From Costus lasius (lineage: Eukaryota > Streptophyta > Magnoliopsida > Zingiberales > Costaceae), in contig CM050447.1 in the NCBI GenBank assembly GCA_027563935.2, positions 85,421,461 through 85,485,460 on the forward strand: 64,000 nucleotides of DNA, in the 5' to 3' direction. Position numbers and translations under genes: made by a program. Below, one piece after another: positions 60,345-64,000 of the stretch. Within the stretch, counting starts at the first letter, position 1; the number at the start of each line of letters is the position of its first letter. The notes under the pieces were generated by a model. It ran no database searches. It was given only the letters and a program-made list of their open reading frames with translations, and had not been told where the DNA came from.

Positions 60345-61008
60345 TCAGGGTTGATTTTGGTCAAGCTAGCGACGTTAAAATTAGCGCTTCTTGGGAGGCA
60401 ACCCAAGCACTATCTCTCTTTTTCATTCTCAATTTTTATTTTTGTGTTATTTTACTTTTTGGTAGATAGGTTAGTTATTTTCTTTTGGAAGTTATGCTAT
60501 GAATCTTATATGATGCTTTTAGAATAGTTTTCCCTTTTGATCATTATTTATATTTTGTGTAGGAGCTTTGTGATGCATGTACCAAGAGGAGGATAGTTCG
60601 GGCGATACTACGAACGAGTGACGCTTTGTGAGTTGAAGTCAAAAATAAAAAGTATGTGTCTTTGTGGATACATGCCATCTTCACAAAAACAAACAAAATG
60701 CATAAAAAAAGAAAAAAAATTATGTGCGGAAAAAGATCTTGGATACCTAATTCCTGTAAACAAAAGCCATGATAGATTTAAATTGATACTGGGTGAAATC
60801 ATGAAATTGAAAAATCTATTTATTATATGGTTGCAAAGTTTTATTTGATTGAGTTGTGAATCTAGAAAATTGAGTTCTAAGGATGATATGTTTACTTGAA
60901 ATTTTGTAAATCAATTATTGAGCATGAGAAAGTTATTCTTTCAATCAAATTTTGATTTCAAATTTTGATTTTTGCTTGAGGAGAAGCAAGGTTTGAGCCT
61001 TATGTGTT
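60345..61008 (+). mobile_element. 3' untranslated tail of the right gypsy element
   Basis: Begins with the conserved post-pol text of Athila elements (GCTAGCGACGTTAAAATTAG, then GCGCTTCTTGGGAGGCAACC). From 60629 it matches 2840-3239. It ends GCTTGAGGAGAAGCAAGG...GTGTT directly before the LTR. Confidence 0.8.
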
Positions 61009-62882
61009 TGATGACACCGAAATATGTAGTATATTTTGCATCATTTTAGATATCTTTTCATACTAAATCGAGGATCTTTTTACTTGTTTTTATGATAAAT
61101 CCATCCAATATTGCAAAGTCTACTTATATTTTGGTTTTTCACATTTTTCAGGCAAAAAGGCACTATTTTAGGCGTTTTCAAGCAAAATCAAATATATGGA
61201 AGAGTTCTCATCATCAAGAGGAGATCACCCAAGAAATTTCACGTAAATCGGAGCAAGCCAGCAAATTACGGTAGTGTCGTAATCTATTTTACGGTACCGT
61301 AATTCCAAATGGTACGGTAAAATCCGAACACTGCCGTAATTTGTGAAGATTTCCCGATTTTACGGTACCGGCCGTAAGCAATATTACGGTACCGTATTTC
61401 GGATTGCATCAGAACATAAACCTTAGCCGATTTTACGGTACCTGCCGTAAGGGATTTCACTACCGTATTTTCCAGCCGTTTCAGAACAGAGAGTTCAGCA
61501 AAGTTTACGGCACTGACCGCAAACTATTTTATGGGCCATATTTTCCGAGACGACATCAGCACAGAAGACTCAAGAGATTTTATGGCACCAGCCGTAAACA
61601 ACTACACTGTCGTAAAATCGGTTTTGAACGCGACCCCCAGGTCAATGTCCACGCCCGATCCTTGCGGAGATGATGACGGTCGATCCAGAGATTAAAACAA
61701 AAGACTGTAAGAAGAGAAAAGGGAGCTTGGGACGAGAGGATTAGCCAGACACCAAAAGCCCCAAACTTGGTTTACTATCGAGGGAGAATTCGAAGTACAC
61801 GCCATCGCCTAGGGTTTCGCAACCACGCTCGATCCAGACGATCTCCGGCCATGATTCTTCTACTGAAGCATCGCCTGGTGAAGGAGACGACGTGCCAGAA
61901 GTTTCAGATCGAAAGAAGACAAATTGGATGAGAAATTAGAGGAAGAAGGATCGCCACTACTGTTCACGCCTTCTTTTGCAAAATACGGCTGTGTAATACT
62001 TCACAGCCGTGCCGTATTTTCTAAAAACTCTTCCTTTTGTTGATTTTCGATTTTCTGAAATTATGGAATATTGTATTTCCTTCACCATGCTAGCTTAAAT
62101 TACTCTTGGGACATGGGGGAGTAGTTCACTTGATTTTTAATGATTAGATAACTTCTTTCTCACTATTTCGTTGCATTTAATCTTAGCATGATGATTTTGC
62201 TCTTGTGATAATTGTGCTTAGACTCTCTATAGATCCATGTTACTAATTATGTTCTTAGAATTTTCGCTATTGACTGAAAGGTAATTGCTTGAGAATTTGA
62301 AATCCTAGAATTGCATGTTAGGATCCCTTCCTTAGGTTAGATCTAATTTGATCCGTTCTAGTAGATTAATTGCCATGATTATAACATGTATCTATAGATC
62401 GAGTCTAATTGTCAAACGTGGAGATCTTGTGCGAAAGCAAGGATCAGAACGTTGGAGATCCAAGAGTAAAACTAGTGTCGAGACTCGGATGCACGAAAGT
62501 GATCCTTGAGTTCATTGTTTGATAATTTACTTATCTTCAGTGTTGGGACAAATCTTGCGCGAAAGCGAAGACAAATCCCTGTACGGTTGTTTGCACGAAA
62601 GTGAAACAATCCTTTTATTAAGTGAATTACATCTTCATCATGATAAAATTGAATTGACGAAATCCTTATTCATATCTAGTCATAAAAGTTAAAATGAACG
62701 AAACCCTAGTCCCAGCTTTTCTCTCCGATAATTCCGTTTTAGTTTCCGATTGCTATTTTCACTACTTCGATTTGCCTAGATAGAAAGAAATCAGCTATTT
62801 GGTATTCAACAACATAGGTCTCTGTGGGTTCGATATCTTAATTATTACTTCGCGTATCCGTGCACTTGCGGAGAAAACAACA
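61009..62882 (+). mobile_element. Gypsy LTR, subtype alpha, as 3' LTR
   Basis: TGATGACACCG to GGAGAAAACAACA, 1874 bp. ACGG/CCGT palindromes at about 61265-61625. GCACGAAAGTGA-like motifs near 62420-62610. It pairs by position with the 5' LTR at 55881-57323 but belongs to a different subtype. The bases before 55881 (CATCA) and after 62882 (AGTGT) do not match. Confidence 0.85.
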
Positions 62883-63766
62883 AGTGTGGTGACCGAACAA
62901 ATTTTTAGAGCCGTATCAGGGGGTGACAAGTTGCTGTGCGCCATTACCTAGGTTTTGGCTGCGACTTTAAGAATAAGTTTAGTTTACCTACTTGTTGGGA
63001 TACAACAGGCGCCCAACCGAAAGGCCGTGGTATCCAGGCGGCATTGTTCGCAACCTGTCTTTGACTCTTCCACTTTTACACCCAGATTCAAAGACTAACA
63101 TAAAAGAATCTATTATTACTTTCGACTCTAGGAACAACAATATAAGTCTAATTGCTACAAGAATTCTCTTTACAAAACTTTACATCAAAGTACACTTTTA
63201 CAACACTTAGATCTCAGCTAATAACTTTTAATACACGAATCACTTCATGAATAATTCCTCAAGTAAAACTTTACATCCATGCCTTGATTTCCTTAGTCCA
63301 GACCAGTACCTGCAATATCAACCAGACTCAGCAAAACATTACTGAGTAAGCCTCTCCCCAGAAGAAAGGGTAGTCCCTTAGATTTAAAGGAGGGAAACTA
63401 GCAAGAAGCATGAACAATAAAACTGTAACAACTGAATGTTGAAAACTGTAAACTGAAAGCTGGGAACTGAAAGTAAGTACTGGGAATTGAAAACTATAAT
63501 TCAATTAGATAAACTGATGCAACTGGGTTATCTGTGTCAAATATGAAAACTAATACCATTCATAAATCAACTATGAGCAATACCTACTGGCTTGTGGGGT
63601 CGTCACCCCGAATACGCATGATAAGGTGTATCACCCCTTACATGGTGAACACACGCGCTACCATGCGTCACGAATCCCGGTGCATGCTAACTTGGGATCC
63701 CGATCTATCCACAGAGTGGATACTACTGGTATGTGCTCAATATAACATGTAACTGTCCACACACGT
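62883..63766. other. Unassigned DNA between two LTRs
   Basis: No supported gene. The start (AACAAATTTTTAGAGCCGTA) resembles a post-LTR leader of a gypsy relative but lacks the tRNA-Asp site. The rest may be the edge of the element to which the LTR at 63767 belongs. Confidence 0.4.
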
Positions 63767-64000
63767 TGTCACATCCTGTTATCTTAACCCCAAACAAGCA
63801 ACACAAGTCATGAAAGATACAGGATGTTATCATACAAGATCGATGCACATGCTAGGTAAAACCAAGTTCAGGAAATCACGATCTGAAAATTTTCAAAATT
63901 CATACATACAATCTCCAAGAAACACAAATTTCATAAATGTACCTGCCACCACGCAATCCTTGCACTAGACATATGCAAGGCAACAGTTATATCAAATCCG
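63767..64000 (-). mobile_element. Start of a second LTR of family E, cut by window end
   Basis: TGTCACATCCTGTTATCTTA corresponds to TGTAACATCCCACATTCTTA at 42442. Shared text continues (CCCCAAAC, GATACAGGATGTT, ATGCTAGGTAAAACC, GTACCTGCCACCACGCAATC) to the end of the window. Confidence 0.8.

Noticed and set aside
63028..63039. TGGTATCCAGGC as possible primer site
   Set aside because: No LTR end directly precedes it and the match to initiator tRNA-Met is partial.

Overview
The window is nuclear DNA from a flowering plant. The evidence is an eight-exon serine carboxypeptidase-like gene with plant-style introns, Ty3/gypsy elements primed by tRNA-Asp (Athila type), and Ty1/copia elements primed by initiator tRNA-Met. 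A monocot is possible, but I cannot fix the taxon. There is no sign of a bacterial or organellar origin. Only one host protein gene is well supported; most of the rest is retrotransposon.

Layout. 1-7151: a mosaic of Athila-like gypsy pieces with three LTRs of different subtypes (end of one at 797, one at 3240-5130, one at 5710-7151), a decayed gag, and internal stretches that have lost protease, RT and integrase. 7152-10750: host intergenic DNA with a local duplication. 10855-13156: the carboxypeptidase gene, 481 codons, catalytic triad present. 13157-15396: intergenic. 15397-47574: a nest of LTR elements five levels deep. 47575-49861: decayed repeat or host DNA, including a segment homologous to 7.5-8.1 kb. 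49862-51190: a probable small transposon with a GC-rich, gene-like core. 51343-53205: an inverted-repeat (foldback) element built from tandem short hairpin units. 53206-55880: a broken minus-strand copia element containing a doubly truncated gypsy LTR. 55881-62882: a pol-deleted gypsy element whose two LTRs belong to different subtypes. 63767-64000: start of another LTR that continues outside the window.

The nest. An old LTR (F, 15397-15811 plus 46265-47574) was entered by copia element A (15812-46259, target duplication AAATC). A's interior holds two solo LTRs: C (38643-40280, duplication CTATA) and E (42442-43728, duplication GCTTC). Element B (20401-38641, minus strand, duplication ATGTT) inserted four bases into C. 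Element D (27438-36574, minus strand, duplication CCTCG) inserted into B's untranslated leader. LTR pairs compared by eye become more alike with depth: A about 1.7% different, B about 0.8%, D one difference seen in 1721 bases. This matches the order required by the nesting. D carries an uninterrupted 1294-codon gag-pol frame. B has lost its start codon and has one nonsense codon. A's coding region is heavily decayed although its LTRs are still about 98% alike, so A was probably copied with proteins from a relative.

The least expected signals are the foldback element made of tandem hairpins, the different palindrome arrays at the same place in three gypsy LTR subtypes, a conserved copia LTR box followed by a hairpin whose sequence differs while its pairing is kept, and the nearly spacer-less 1.65-kb inverted repeat made where B landed in C. 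Positions come from direct reading; identities and domain limits are by-eye estimates.
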